Positions 27,521 to 37,324 of a stretch of DNA of 64,000 nt are shown here, one piece after another; position 1 is the stretch's first letter, and each line of letters starts with the position of its first letter. This stretch comes from Calidifontibacillus oryziterrae. Lineage in GTDB: Bacteria; Bacillota; Bacilli; Bacillales; Bacillaceae_J. The stretch is from positions 221,842 to 285,841 of the forward strand of contig NZ_KB223527.1 of the NCBI RefSeq assembly GCF_000331575.1, given 5' to 3'. Under the pieces are notes generated by a model. The model did not search any database, was not told the DNA's origin, and saw only the letters and a program-made list of their open reading frames with translations. The position numbers were made by a program, and so were the translations under genes.

Positions 27521-27560
27521 AAAAAGCAGCTATGATATTAGTTTATCAATGCTGCTTTTT
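27521..27560. terminator. Bidirectional terminator between converging genes
   Basis: AAAAAGCAGC (27521) and GCTGCTTTTT (27551) form a perfect 10-bp stem with a 20-base loop, serving the small plus-strand gene and the rhodanese gene. Confidence 0.85.
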
Positions 27561-27587
27561 AAACATAACAAAAATAATTACAGGTTA

Positions 27588-28109
27588 TCAGTTTTTATTA
27601 TTTTTTTCTATTTCGTATCCAGCTTGTTGCCATGCAGCTATTCCACCAGGTACGCGATACACTTCTGTAAATCCTTGTTCCATTGCAATAACTGCACCGA
27701 CATCACTTCTTGCACAGCTTACAAATCCACAATAAACTACAATTGGTTTGCTCTTATCCTCACCTAGAAGTTCAATAAATGATGATATTTGATCCTCGGT
27801 TGCATCTACTAAGCTGGTTGCTGGAAGCTCAGCATTTACCGCCCCTGGGATATGTCCTTTTCCATAATAGTCTGCAGGCATTGTATCAACGATGACCATG
27901 TCTTTATTTTCACCGATCCATTTATTCAATTCCTCCGTTGGAAGCAGTTTATATCCTCCGGCTTCATATTCTTTAATAAACTTCATTGTACCCTTTTCAA
28001 CATCCACTTCACTTCCATCTGGAGCTGTACCGATTTTGCTGCCATTACATCCTGTAATAACAAAAATCGACATTACGATCACCAATAAACTTACAACATT
28101 CTTCTTCAT
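27588..28109 (-). CDS. Rhodanese-domain lipoprotein (sulfurtransferase-like)
   Basis: 173 residues from ATG 28109 (AGGAGG upstream). A lipoprotein signal ends VITGC, so the protein sits on the outer face of the membrane. A single rhodanese domain runs from about residue 60 to the end: DTMPADYYGKGHIPGAVNAEL, the active-site loop YCGFVSCARS and YRVPGGIAAWQQAGY. The loop has two cysteines, as in a subgroup of exported rhodaneses. Substrate unknown. Confidence 0.85.
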   Translation of the reverse strand: MKKNVVSLLVIVMSIFVITGCNGSKIGTAPDGSEVDVEKGTMKFIKEYEAGGYKLLPTEELNKWIGENKDMVIVDTMPADYYGKGHIPGAVNAELPATSLVDATEDQISSFIELLGEDKSKPIVVYCGFVSCARSDVGAVIAMEQGFTEVYRVPGGIAAWQQAGYEIEKNNKN

Positions 28110-28318
28110 TCTACAATATCCTCCTAATTTATCCAAAATGCAATCTTATTATACTAGAGGATGTGGTAAATTTCTATAATTTTTTCTTATATTATTCATT
28201 ACCTTTTTTTATAGATTTGAAAGCAAAAAAAATAGATCAACATTAATTACTTTATCTGCTAAAATAAGGTAAGATTCTGAAAGCATTCGATATTACTAAA
28301 ACGGGAGATTAACCATTC

Positions 28319-29242
28319 ATGAATAGAAAATGGGCATACGCTTATATCATAACAGCTGCAGTTTTTTGGGGGATTATTGGGATTTTTATTACCTTTCTAT
28401 ATGAAAAAGGGTTTAATCCAACACAAGTAGTGGCGATTCGTGCAATCTCCGCTACTATTTTTCTACTAACTTATATTTTGTTTAAAAATCGAGGTTTATT
28501 AAAAATAAAACTATCAGATAGCAAGTACTTCGTTGGAACTGGAATTTTTAGTTTTGTACTGTTCAATCTCTGTTTATTTTATGCCATACAAGAAACAACG
28601 ATAGCGATTTCAGCAATATTACTCTATTCCGCACCTGCGTTTGTCACGATCATATCAAGGATTCTTTTTAAAGAAGCATTGACACCAAAAAAAATTCTCG
28701 CGCTCTTTACTACCTTTATAGGGTGTTCCTTTGTCGTTGGAATTTTTACTAAAAGCGCTGAATCGGTATCCCTTTTAGGAATTTTGCTTGGTTTGGGAGC
28801 TGGATTCTTTTATGCGTTGTATAGTATTTTTGGAACTTATGCACTGCGGAAATATAATACAATAACTGTAACTGTCTATACATTTATTTTTGCAACCATT
28901 GCGATAACCCCTTTTAGTGGTCTGTCATCCGCCCGCCATTTATTCCAAGTCGGTGAAATTTGGCTATATATATTAGGGCTTGGCTTAATATCAACAACAT
29001 TAGCTTTTGTATTTTATACAAAAGGATTGGGTACAATTGAATCTAGTAATGCGTCGATCATTGCAACCATTGAACCCGTTGTTGCCGCTTTAGTCAGTTT
29101 CTTTATTTTCAAGGAAACATTAAATTTCACCCAATATTTAGGGATGCTTATGGTGTTGGCAGCGGTCATAATTATACAAGATCGAAGAAATAAGGATATG
29201 AACGCAGATCACTCTACTAATCATTTCGAAAATAGTAACTAA
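28319..29242 (+). CDS. DMT-superfamily transporter, EamA family
   Basis: 307 residues, ten hydrophobic segments in two EamA repeats. Characteristic pieces: AAVFWGIIGIFITFLYEKG at the start, AISAILLYSAPAFVTIISR, GAGFFYALYSIFGTYAL, and GTIESSNASIIATIEPVVAAL in the second repeat. Likely an exporter of amino acids or similar metabolites; substrate not readable. A terminator follows. Confidence 0.88.
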   Translation: MNRKWAYAYIITAAVFWGIIGIFITFLYEKGFNPTQVVAIRAISATIFLLTYILFKNRGLLKIKLSDSKYFVGTGIFSFVLFNLCLFYAIQETTIAISAILLYSAPAFVTIISRILFKEALTPKKILALFTTFIGCSFVVGIFTKSAESVSLLGILLGLGAGFFYALYSIFGTYALRKYNTITVTVYTFIFATIAITPFSGLSSARHLFQVGEIWLYILGLGLISTTLAFVFYTKGLGTIESSNASIIATIEPVVAALVSFFIFKETLNFTQYLGMLMVLAAVIIIQDRRNKDMNADHSTNHFENSN

Positions 29243-29261
29243 TTTAAACAGAAAAAAAAGA

Positions 29262-29295
29262 AAGGAGCGTTCTTTTTCGATTAAGAAAGCTCCTT
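29262..29295 (+). terminator. Terminator after the EamA gene
   Basis: AAGGAGC / GCTCCTT outer stem with an inner TTCTT / AAGAA extension. The T run after it is weak (CATCTTAATT), so confidence is moderate. Confidence 0.6.
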
Positions 29296-29340
29296 CATCT
29301 TAATTGCTTTATTAAAAACAACGAATATTTCCTATTCAAA

Positions 29341-29423
29341 TTGAAAACTCACTATTATCGCTATTATCGCTATGATTTCTTTAAACTTGAAAACTCACTA
29401 TTATCGCTAAGATTTCTTTAAAC
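29341..29423. repeat. Tandem duplication of the 3' end of the chemotaxis receptor gene
   Basis: TTGAAAACTCACTATTATCGCTA...GATTTCTTTAAAC occurs at 29341-29386 and again at 29387-29423. The second copy includes the last codon and stop of the receptor gene; the first has a further internal ATTATCGCT duplication. Confidence 0.85.
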
Positions 29424-31394
29424 GGTAAAACGGTTGACTAACGCATTCAATTCATCCGCGATTTGCTTCAATGAGCCAACAGATGATGCTAATTGATTCA
29501 TTACTTGTGCTTCTTCATGGATAGAAGAATTCATTTCGTTCGAACGTTCTTTTGTCATTTCGGCTACCATTGCTACGCCTTGAATACTAGCTGACGCTTC
29601 CTCGGTTCCAGCCGAGATTTGTTCTGAAGCAGCACTAACCTCTTGAATATCATCTGCTACATTTTGCATCCGTTCAAGAATATTCGAGAACACACTTCCC
29701 GCTTCCTCAACAAGAATTAACCCTGTTTGAGTCTCCCGCGTAACGTTTTGCATTGAAGACACTGAAATATCTGCATCATTTTGGATTCTTTGAATTAATT
29801 CAATAATTTGATCAGCAGAATTTTTTGATTGGTCGGCAAGTTTTCGTACTTCTTCCGCAACAACTGCAAATCCCTTTCCGTGTTCACCAGCTCTTGCGGC
29901 TTCAATGGCAGCATTTAATGCAAGCAAATTCGTTTGTTCTGCAATATCAGTAATAACAGCTACTATATTAGAAATCTCATAGGTTCGTTTCCCAAGAGAA
30001 TCAATTTTGCCTGAAGACTCATCTACATAATTTGAAACAAGCTTCATTTGATTCATTGCTTTAACAATTGTTTCATTACCTTTAATGGATTCCCCATTCG
30101 TTTCATTTGCATATTCAGCAACGCGGCCAGCATTCTCTGCAATCCGATTTACCCCGATAGCTATTTCTTCAACCGCGTTCGATGCGTTTTGAGTATTATC
30201 CGCTTGCACAACAAAATCTTGGTTCACTTTCCCTATGACTTCTTGAATGGCATATGTATTTTTTTCAGATTGATCAGCAACATTATTCACTTCAATAATG
30301 GATTGATCTAGCTTCGATATAGCTTCCTTTGTTCTTGAAACAATTCCATGAACATTTTCTATAAAAGCGTTAATATAATGTGCTAATGCATTGATTTCCT
30401 TTAAAGAATTGATTTCAACCCGTTTCGTTAAATCACCATCACCATGTGCTACTTCTTTAATTCTTTCAATCATTACCTTCATCGGACGGGTAATTCCTTT
30501 AGATAAGAAGAAAGCAGCAATAATTACTAATAATGATACAGCTAACATAGCCATAATCATTTTCACTTTAATTGGTGTAAAAATATTGACAACATCTTCA
30601 CGATGAACGTCCCAATATATGCCAAATCCTGTTACTTCAACGGGTGCGTAGAAAATAAAATCATCTACATTTTTGTCTTCTACTTCGAAGGATTGTGGTG
30701 TCTCAGGTTTTTTAGCTAAAATTTGTTTGACTGCTACTGATAAGTTTGTTTCTTCTAATGGCTTGCCAATGAGCTCTTCACTTCTTGATGCCATTCTTAC
30801 AATATTTACATTATCTATTAAATAAATTTCACCTAATTGATCATCCTGTGAGGTGAATTCGCTAACAAATGCCGCAAAATTAATGCTACTTGCTAAAACT
30901 CCAATAATTGACCCATCACTTTCAACTGGAGTTGCGATGACAACTATCGGATTTCCAGTTGCTTTTGATACAAGTACATCTGAGAAACTTGATTCGCCTT
31001 TTAACGCCTTCTGGATATAATCACGATCTGAATAATTTGCACCAATACTACTAGCCGTTGTATGAGCATGTACAATTCCATCTGGTTTTACAAAAAAAGC
31101 GGTTTCAAAAACAGATGAATTGCCTTTAAACTCATTCATGATTGGCAACATGTCGGCCGCAATTCCGGATTTAACTGCACTAGTTTTGGAAAGTAAAGTA
31201 AGCATATCCATTTGCTTTTGTAACCATTGATCCATCCGTTTCCCTGTTTCGGAGACAACCTCAGTCATTGATTCTTTTTCTTTTATTAGTAATTGTTTTT
31301 CCATACTATTAAATACGTAATAAGAAAGCGCGCTAAGAGGTATTAAACTAACAACTAGAAATGCTATTAAGATACGGAATTGGATCGATTTCAT
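29418..31394 (-). CDS. Methyl-accepting chemotaxis protein
   Basis: 658 residues. N-terminal membrane helix ([21 protein letters not shown]), extracellular dCache-like sensor domain of about 240 residues (DYIQKAL, VVIATPV), second helix near residues 280-298, HAMP domain, and a long signalling coiled coil. The hairpin tip has the conserved [21 protein letters not shown]. The ligand cannot be read; Cache domains of this kind often bind amino or carboxylic acids. No CheR-binding pentapeptide is seen at the C-terminus (RFTV). Confidence 0.93.
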   Translation of the reverse strand: MKSIQFRILIAFLVVSLIPLSALSYYVFNSMEKQLLIKEKESMTEVVSETGKRMDQWLQKQMDMLTLLSKTSAVKSGIAADMLPIMNEFKGNSSVFETAFFVKPDGIVHAHTTASSIGANYSDRDYIQKALKGESSFSDVLVSKATGNPIVVIATPVESDGSIIGVLASSINFAAFVSEFTSQDDQLGEIYLIDNVNIVRMASRSEELIGKPLEETNLSVAVKQILAKKPETPQSFEVEDKNVDDFIFYAPVEVTGFGIYWDVHREDVVNIFTPIKVKMIMAMLAVSLLVIIAAFFLSKGITRPMKVMIERIKEVAHGDGDLTKRVEINSLKEINALAHYINAFIENVHGIVSRTKEAISKLDQSIIEVNNVADQSEKNTYAIQEVIGKVNQDFVVQADNTQNASNAVEEIAIGVNRIAENAGRVAEYANETNGESIKGNETIVKAMNQMKLVSNYVDESSGKIDSLGKRTYEISNIVAVITDIAEQTNLLALNAAIEAARAGEHGKGFAVVAEEVRKLADQSKNSADQIIELIQRIQNDADISVSSMQNVTRETQTGLILVEEAGSVFSNILERMQNVADDIQEVSAASEQISAGTEEASASIQGVAMVAEMTKERSNEMNSSIHEEAQVMNQLASSVGSLKQIADELNALVNRFTV

Positions 31395-31630
31395 TGAATT
31401 TCCCCCTTGTATTATATTATTCTAAATATTCCTACTATTTAGTCCGCATGTTGGGTTCTTTATATTTTTTAGTAGGAAAATAGTCCAAAGAAGCATTTGA
31501 TAGGTTGGCCTAGTTAACAAGAGTATACAATTAATGTCCCTTTCAATCAATTACATTTTAAGTATTTTTTGACAATTATGTAAAACGATCGACAAATTAA
31601 GTAACTTTTTACAACTGGTAAAAAGAAAAA

Positions 31631-31671
31631 AGGTGACTTATATCCTTACAGTTCATACGGGATAGTCACCT
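31631..31671 (-). terminator. Terminator after the BASS transporter gene
   Basis: AGGTGACT... / ...AGTCACCT with an inner ATCC / GGAT extension, followed on the minus strand by TTTTTTC. Confidence 0.8.
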
Positions 31672-31692
31672 ATTATACTTAATAAATATTTT

Positions 31693-32661
31693 TTACATTT
31701 CTACTATATTTACATTTCTACTTCCTCTTCGATAAAACCGAGACAATAGGCTTCCTGTTAATGAAGCAATTATTTGTTGAAATAGCATGCCAACTACAAC
31801 TGGTACAGCAACGGGAGCAGGGAAATAAGTTATGGCAATCGCAGCACCTGCGCCAATATTCCTCATTCCACCATTATATGTTAATGCAATTACGGTTTCG
31901 CGGTCCATTTTTAATAGTCTAGAAAAAATAAAGCCACTAATATATCCTATCAAAGCTATTGCAAAAACTACTATAATTAAAAATAGTAATTTCCCGTTGA
32001 TATTCTTAAAATATGATGCAATTGCTGAACTATTAAGAGCAACTATCGCCCCTAATGATAACTTTGAAAATGGAGCCAAAATTGGACTTACTGATTCATT
32101 CACTCTTCCTTTTGTTAGTTGATTTAATAGCATTGCTGTTATTGAGGGAATAACAATCATCCAGATAAGACCTCTCATAATTTCAACACCATTAATTTCT
32201 ATTGAAGCACCAACAAACATATGAAGTAGTGTGGGTACGAGAAAAGGAGCAAGCATAGTATCAATTAAAATAATTAATAATGTAAGTACCACATTTCCCT
32301 TAAAAATTGTCACCCATATTAAACTTGATACACCTGTTGGTACGATAAATGAGAGCACTAAGCCGGTTATTGTAAAGGGGTCCTCTGAAAATACCAGTTT
32401 CCCAACAGAGAAAGCAACTAACGGCATGAACACATGTAATAAAAATAAGCAAACGGTTAGTGGTAAAAGGTATGGACGCAAATTTGTAAAATCAGAAAGT
32501 TTAGAGCTAAGACTCCCAGAAAAAGTCATAAAAGCAAATATCCAGGGAACTAAAAATACATATGATTCTAGTGATTGTGAAAGGAAAATACCCGTTAATA
32601 CACCAATCGGTGTTATAATTGGCATAATTCTCTGCAATAAGAGATTAAATGACTGCAACAT
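31693..32661 (-). CDS. Bile acid:sodium symporter (BASS) family transporter
   Basis: 322 residues with nine to ten hydrophobic helices. Family features: PIGVLTGIFLSQSL at the start, FIVPTGVSSLIWV in the crossover region, and TYNGGMRNIGAGAAIAITYFP, the conserved GGMRN site of the sodium-binding domain. BASS proteins carry organic anions such as keto acids or pantoate; the distantly related Acr3 arsenite exporters differ in sequence, so arsenic transport is not claimed despite the arsenic island 18 kb away. Single gene. Confidence 0.85.
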   Translation of the reverse strand: MLQSFNLLLQRIMPIITPIGVLTGIFLSQSLESYVFLVPWIFAFMTFSGSLSSKLSDFTNLRPYLLPLTVCLFLLHVFMPLVAFSVGKLVFSEDPFTITGLVLSFIVPTGVSSLIWVTIFKGNVVLTLLIILIDTMLAPFLVPTLLHMFVGASIEINGVEIMRGLIWMIVIPSITAMLLNQLTKGRVNESVSPILAPFSKLSLGAIVALNSSAIASYFKNINGKLLFLIIVVFAIALIGYISGFIFSRLLKMDRETVIALTYNGGMRNIGAGAAIAITYFPAPVAVPVVVGMLFQQIIASLTGSLLSRFYRRGSRNVNIVEM

Positions 32662-32740
32662 GATGGAAAAGCCTCACTTTAGGTTCATTAAGTTTCTATA
32701 GGATACCATAGAATATGAATGTAGAGAAGAACAAAAAAGA

Positions 32741-32766
32741 CAAAACCAAAATTATTAATGGTTTTG
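32741..32766 (-). terminator. Terminator at the end of the liv/acyl-CoA ligase operon
   Basis: CAAAACC / GGTTTTG stem followed on the minus strand by TCTTTTTTG, just after the PaaK-like gene. Confidence 0.8.
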
Positions 32767-32793
32767 CCTACATTTCTATACTTATCCTATATA

Positions 32794-33987
32794 TTATTTC
32801 TTTGCTGTATCCCAAGTTCTTTCGTCAACTAGTCGTTTTTCTGCTTCAGCTAGTTTTCTATCATAAGAAACAGTCACTACTGGTGTCACAATGATTACAT
32901 CTTTTATCTTAGCAACTAGTTCGACAATTTGCTCTTCACCTATTATTTCTTTTGCTTCGATGAAGATTTCTATTTGATCTTGATTTTTTACTCTTGTAAC
33001 AACTGCTTGGTAGTTAGGAAAGCCTAATTCATTCATTAAAGTTGTTAATTGTTTTTCACGGACAAACATTCCCTTTACTTTCACTCCGTCACTCACTCGA
33101 CCAAGCACTCCAGCAATACGTTCGCCAACATACCCGTCCACCCACCGAGAGAGATCACCGGTTCCAAAGCGAATTAATGGATAGAAATGATCATAAACAG
33201 TAACTACAACCTCACCTTCACTGTCTGTAACAGGCTCTCCAGTAGCTGGATCACAAATTTGAACAATAACTGATTTTGAAATTTTCAAACCTGGACCATT
33301 TTTATCATCGAAGGCTATTAAGCCACAATCAGCCGTTCCATAGCCCTCATAAACAGCAATTTTTCCTTTATTGCAACGTTCACGTATCTCTGCTGTGACC
33401 ATTTCAGCAGTAAAAAATGCCTTTTGCAGCTTGATTTCATTCCCAACAGACCAGCCTTTTTCTTCAGCCGCATCTAATAGTAACGCTAGAAAGCTAGGGG
33501 TACCGACATATCCTGTGACTCGTAAATCCTTCATAACTTGAATTTGGAGATCTCTGTTTCCTGTACCAGCTGGAATGACAGTAGCTCCTAACGAACGTAA
33601 AGCAGAATCAAACATAAATCCAGCAGGTGACAGATGATAAGAAAAAGTGTTTTGAACAATATCTTCGTTATTAAATCCAGCTACAGCCAGTGCTTCTGCA
33701 AAGCGCCAGTTATCCTCCTCAATAGCTTGTGGATCATAAATTGGACCCGGCGACATAAAGATACGTGCTGTTTGATTTGCGGGAATCGTTGTGAAGCCTC
33801 CAAAGGGCGAGACATTTTGTTGGAGTTCGGGCAAATCCTCTTTTTTTAAGATTGGTAGTTTGTATAGATCATCAATTGAATGAATATCTTCAAGAGTTAT
33901 TCCTGTCTCAGACATCCGTTTTCGAAAACCATCTGCATTTTCGTATGCACGTTGCAAAAGGTTTTGAAGTTTGATCATTACATCCAC
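32794..33987 (-). CDS. Phenylacetate-CoA ligase-like (PaaK family) adenylate-forming enzyme
   Basis: 397 residues, shorter than the roughly 430 of typical PaaK. The N-terminal domain has LPILKKEDLPELQQNVSPFG, FMSPGPIYDP and FSYHLSPAGFMFD; the ATP/adenylate part has YEGYGTADCG and the hinge RFGTGDLSRWVDG, then GRVSDGVKVKGMFV and the small C-terminal domain. It should activate an aromatic or short carboxylic acid to its CoA ester. The start overlaps the stop of livF by 10 bases, so it belongs to the transporter operon and probably acts on the imported acid. Confidence 0.85.
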   Translation of the reverse strand: MDVMIKLQNLLQRAYENADGFRKRMSETGITLEDIHSIDDLYKLPILKKEDLPELQQNVSPFGGFTTIPANQTARIFMSPGPIYDPQAIEEDNWRFAEALAVAGFNNEDIVQNTFSYHLSPAGFMFDSALRSLGATVIPAGTGNRDLQIQVMKDLRVTGYVGTPSFLALLLDAAEEKGWSVGNEIKLQKAFFTAEMVTAEIRERCNKGKIAVYEGYGTADCGLIAFDDKNGPGLKISKSVIVQICDPATGEPVTDSEGEVVVTVYDHFYPLIRFGTGDLSRWVDGYVGERIAGVLGRVSDGVKVKGMFVREKQLTTLMNELGFPNYQAVVTRVKNQDQIEIFIEAKEIIGEEQIVELVAKIKDVIIVTPVVTVSYDRKLAEAEKRLVDERTWDTAKK

Positions 33988-34766
33988 CGCTTTCTTCGTT
34001 TATAAGATTTTATTTCACGGTAGTTTTTTCTACCTTTTTCACTCATTCCAAGATAAAATTCTCGAACATCCTCATTTGCTAATAGACGGTCAACTGGGCC
34101 ATCAAGAACAATTCTACCGTTTTCCATAATATAACCATAATCTGCAATAGAAAGAGCAATATTAGCATTTTGTTCAACAACAAGAATTGTTGTCCCTTCC
34201 TCTTGATTTATTTTTTTTATAATCCCAAATATTTCCTTTACAAGTAATGGTGCAATTCCAAGAGAAGGTTCATCTAATAATAAGATCTTAGGCTTTGCCA
34301 TCATACCGCGACCAATCGCAAGCATCTGTTGCTCTCCACCTGAAAGATAACCGGCTTGATTATTTTTTAGCATCTCAAGCTTTGGAAAGTAGTGATATAC
34401 TTTTCGAATGTCATCTTTTATATTTTTGCGATCTTTTCTTGTATGGGCGCCCGCAATTAAATTATCTTCAACTGTTAAATGCTTAAAAACTCGACGTCCC
34501 TCCATACATTGAAAGATTCCCTTTTTTACAATAGTTTCTGCATCATTCATGTCGATTCTTTCACCAGATAACTCTATATAACCATCGGTTACCTCACCGC
34601 GTTCACTTTTTAGCAATCCTGAAATAGCTTTTAATGTCGTCGTTTTTCCGGCACCATTACTGCCAAGCAATGCTACAATTTTACCTTCTGGTATTTCCAT
34701 GGACATCCCTTTTAAAACAAGAATTACTCTATCATACATTACTTCTACATTGTTAAGTGTGAGCAT
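33978..34766 (-). CDS. livF: Branched-chain amino acid-type ABC transporter ATP-binding protein (LivF-like)
   Basis: 262 residues. Walker A GSNGAGKTTT, Q-loop, signature YLSGGEQQMLAIGR, Walker B KILLLDEPSLG. The C-terminus carries an extra basic tail (RKNYREIKSYKRRKRW) not usual in LivF. It is separated from livK by a terminator-like hairpin and overlaps the PaaK-like gene. With LivG it powers a HAAT-family uptake system. Confidence 0.92.
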   Translation of the reverse strand: MLTLNNVEVMYDRVILVLKGMSMEIPEGKIVALLGSNGAGKTTTLKAISGLLKSERGEVTDGYIELSGERIDMNDAETIVKKGIFQCMEGRRVFKHLTVEDNLIAGAHTRKDRKNIKDDIRKVYHYFPKLEMLKNNQAGYLSGGEQQMLAIGRGMMAKPKILLLDEPSLGIAPLLVKEIFGIIKKINQEEGTTILVVEQNANIALSIADYGYIMENGRIVLDGPVDRLLANEDVREFYLGMSEKGRKNYREIKSYKRRKRWM

Positions 34767-34792
34767 TGAATTCCCCCATTTCTATGAACAAC

Positions 34793-34828
34793 AAAAAGAA
34801 GGAAAGTGCCAGACCTGTCCTTTCCTTC
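34793..34828 (-). terminator. Partial terminator between livK and livF
   Basis: A perfect 9-bp stem GAAGGAAAG / CTTTCCTTC followed on the minus strand by TTTTTG. It sits inside the operon, so it probably lowers expression after livK, whose product is needed in excess. Confidence 0.75.
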
Positions 34829-34923
34829 ATTTAGCTAATAATCTAGCAAAGCTAACAACTAATTATGAAGTATGAAGAGCAGGCCGGACACTTATCACTT
34901 AGGTCCTTTTCTAAAAACAAATC

Positions 34924-36165
34924 TTAATAACCGATGTAATCAGTTATAATTTCAAACTTACCATTTTTCACTTGTGCAAGACGAATTTGATTCGTTCCAG
35001 CATGGTTATCAGCTGAGAAAGAAACAGGAGCCGCAAGACCACCAAATTCCAAATTATTAATCTTTTCTAAACCAGCACGAATTCCTTCGCCAGTTGTCGG
35101 ATCATCGGCAAGTCTTACTCCTTCAACCATAATTTTCGCTGCCACCCAGCCTTGAACAAATTTCTGATTCTTATCCTCAAGCTTCTCGCCTTTACTTTCA
35201 AGGAATGTTCTAATTTCTTCTAACCCAGGTAGGTCCTCATATGGGAATGCATGTGTGATAACGCCGATAAATCCTTCAGCTGCATCACCTGTGATAGGAA
35301 GTAAACCTTCACCAGCAGCCCAGTTTAATCCGATAAATTGTGTGTCAATTCCTAGCTTCTTTGCATCTTTTAAAATTGTCGCAGTTGCTCCCCAAGTTTC
35401 TTGGATAATTGCATAGTCTGGATTTTTCTTTTCCATATTTAATAGTTGTGGTGTAGCATCTAAAGACTGTAAATCTACGATTTGCTCATCAACAACTTCA
35501 ATACCGAGCTCTGCTGCAAAGTCTTTTGCATCTTGAATTGGTGATTTTCCAAATGCAGTATCATTGTATAGTAATGCTACAGTTGGTGTTCCACCAGTAT
35601 GATTATCTTTAATCCATTTTAAAGCTGAACGAGCTTGGTCTGAATAAGACGCAGCTGTTAAGAAATTGTACGGACTTTCATCCATGTTTTTCAAGTTCTC
35701 AGAATAAGATGCTGAAATGAATGGCAACTTATCTTGTGCTACTAACTGACGAAGGGCTTCTGTATCACCTGTACCCCAACCTAAAATAGCTGCCACTTTA
35801 TCTTTAGATTTTAACTTTTGATAAAGCTTAGTAGCTTCAGGAATACTATAAGCATAATCGTCACCAATTAACTCTAATTTGTAACCATTGACTGGGCCTT
35901 GTGTTGCTAAATACTCAAAATAAGCTTGTTCCCCTTCTGCATATGGCGTACCAACATCACCAGTTCCACCAGTTAAGTCAAAAAGACCACCGATGTTAAT
36001 TGTACCTTTTAATTCTTCAGCAGCTGCTGGCTCCTCTGTTTGCGTCTCTGCGTCATTATTAGCAGGTTCAGCTGGTTGTGTAGCTTGCTGCCCACCTCCT
36101 GAACATCCTACTAGCATTCCTATTGCTAGTACAAACATTAAAATCATTGACCAAACTTTCTTCAT
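34924..36165 (-). CDS. livK: ABC transporter substrate-binding lipoprotein (LivK-like, type 1 periplasmic binding fold)
   Basis: 413 residues. A lipoprotein signal ends MLVGC, followed by a low-complexity linker (GGGQQATQPAEPANNDAETQ) that tethers the domain. Mature part: INIGGLFDLTGGTGDVG, then EGEQAYFEYLATQG, DDYAYSIPEATKLYQKLKSKDKVAAILGWGTGDTEAL, typical of the leucine/amide/urea-binding family. It is the receptor of the adjacent transporter. Two acyl-CoA ligases in the operon suggest a carboxylic acid rather than an amino acid as ligand (inference). Confidence 0.9.
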   Translation of the reverse strand: MKKVWSMILMFVLAIGMLVGCSGGGQQATQPAEPANNDAETQTEEPAAAEELKGTINIGGLFDLTGGTGDVGTPYAEGEQAYFEYLATQGPVNGYKLELIGDDYAYSIPEATKLYQKLKSKDKVAAILGWGTGDTEALRQLVAQDKLPFISASYSENLKNMDESPYNFLTAASYSDQARSALKWIKDNHTGGTPTVALLYNDTAFGKSPIQDAKDFAAELGIEVVDEQIVDLQSLDATPQLLNMEKKNPDYAIIQETWGATATILKDAKKLGIDTQFIGLNWAAGEGLLPITGDAAEGFIGVITHAFPYEDLPGLEEIRTFLESKGEKLEDKNQKFVQGWVAAKIMVEGVRLADDPTTGEGIRAGLEKINNLEFGGLAAPVSFSADNHAGTNQIRLAQVKNGKFEIITDYIGY

Positions 36166-36259
36166 TCTGCTCCCCCTTATCTTTTTATCATTTAATTTTA
36201 TTGAAATACCGACAAGGTTGATCCTTATCGATTATCTCCAAAATAACAGTACTGCCTGT

Positions 36260-37321
36260 TTAATAAGAATATGGCCATAATTTAAAGTAATCTTTAATAT
36301 TTTGCCATATTTTCGCTAAACCCTGCGGCTCATAAATTAGGAAGAGGATAATGACTAAACCGAAAACCACTTCTCTCATGCCAATTAAAACATCTGCCAA
36401 ATCCGGGAAAATCCCACTAAAAACTTCAATGACTGCCCGAAGCACAACTGGCAATAATGTGATAAAAACTGCACCATAGATAGAACCGAAAACACTTCCT
36501 AATCCGCCTACCAAAATCATTGCTAAATACTCAATTGAGACAGCAGTACTATATAGCTCAGGACTTACAACCATCATGTAGTGGCCAAGTAAAGCACCTG
36601 CAATCCCTACAAAGAAAGAGCTAACAGAAAAGGCGATGACTTTATATTTAAATAGGTCTATTCCCATAACCTCTGCCGCTACATCCCTGTCCCGAACAGC
36701 AATGAATGCTCGGCCAACTCTTGAGCGAAATAGATTAAGTGTAAATACGGTAGTTGCTACTAAAATGACAAACATCAAGTAATAGTAACTAGTTTCACTA
36801 CTAAATGAAAAACCTGCCAATTCCGGGCGGGACATGACAATTCCTGCTGTTCCACCTGTTAATGAATCCCATCTAGAAATGACAAATAATATGATTACCT
36901 GGGCAGCTAATGTTGCAATCGCTAAATATAATCCTTTCAAGCGCAAAGCTGGAAAGGCAAAAACAGCTCCAACTAACGCAGTAATGATTCCTGCAAGTGG
37001 CATAGCGAGCCAAAAGCTCATCCCAACTTTAGTCGTTAAAATTGCAGATGTATATCCACCAACACCTAAAAACGCACCAACACCGATTGAAATTTGCCCT
37101 GTAAAACCTGTTAAAATGTTAAGTCCGATTGCTCCAATTGCACCGATTCCACATAACGTCGCTAAGCCCACGATATAATCAGAAGCAAATATCGGAAATA
37201 TCGTAAACAGGGCAACGATTGCAAATATTCTCATCCTAACTCTAGGTATTGTCCATATCGCCATATCTTGTTTGTAATTAACATGGAATTCACCACATTC
37301 CATGACAAATGGGTTCCTCAT
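36260..37321 (-). CDS. livM: Branched-chain amino acid-type ABC transporter permease (LivM-like)
   Basis: 353 residues, about nine to ten membrane helices, with the LivM signatures GLNILTGFTGQISIGVGAFLGVG, IAVRDRDVAAEVMGID (the coupling loop) and MILVGGLGSVFGSIYGAVF. It pairs with LivH, 3 bases away. The N-terminus has about 25 hydrophilic residues before the first helix; an internal start is possible. Confidence 0.92.
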   Translation of the reverse strand: MRNPFVMECGEFHVNYKQDMAIWTIPRVRMRIFAIVALFTIFPIFASDYIVGLATLCGIGAIGAIGLNILTGFTGQISIGVGAFLGVGGYTSAILTTKVGMSFWLAMPLAGIITALVGAVFAFPALRLKGLYLAIATLAAQVIILFVISRWDSLTGGTAGIVMSRPELAGFSFSSETSYYYLMFVILVATTVFTLNLFRSRVGRAFIAVRDRDVAAEVMGIDLFKYKVIAFSVSSFFVGIAGALLGHYMMVVSPELYSTAVSIEYLAMILVGGLGSVFGSIYGAVFITLLPVVLRAVIEVFSGIFPDLADVLIGMREVVFGLVIILFLIYEPQGLAKIWQNIKDYFKLWPYSY

Positions 37322-37324
37322 TGA

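Noticed and set aside
31693-32661. Arsenite exporter Acr3
   Set aside because: The sequence has the GGMRN-type BASS pattern and none of the Acr3 features I know, and it lies far from the arsenic genes.
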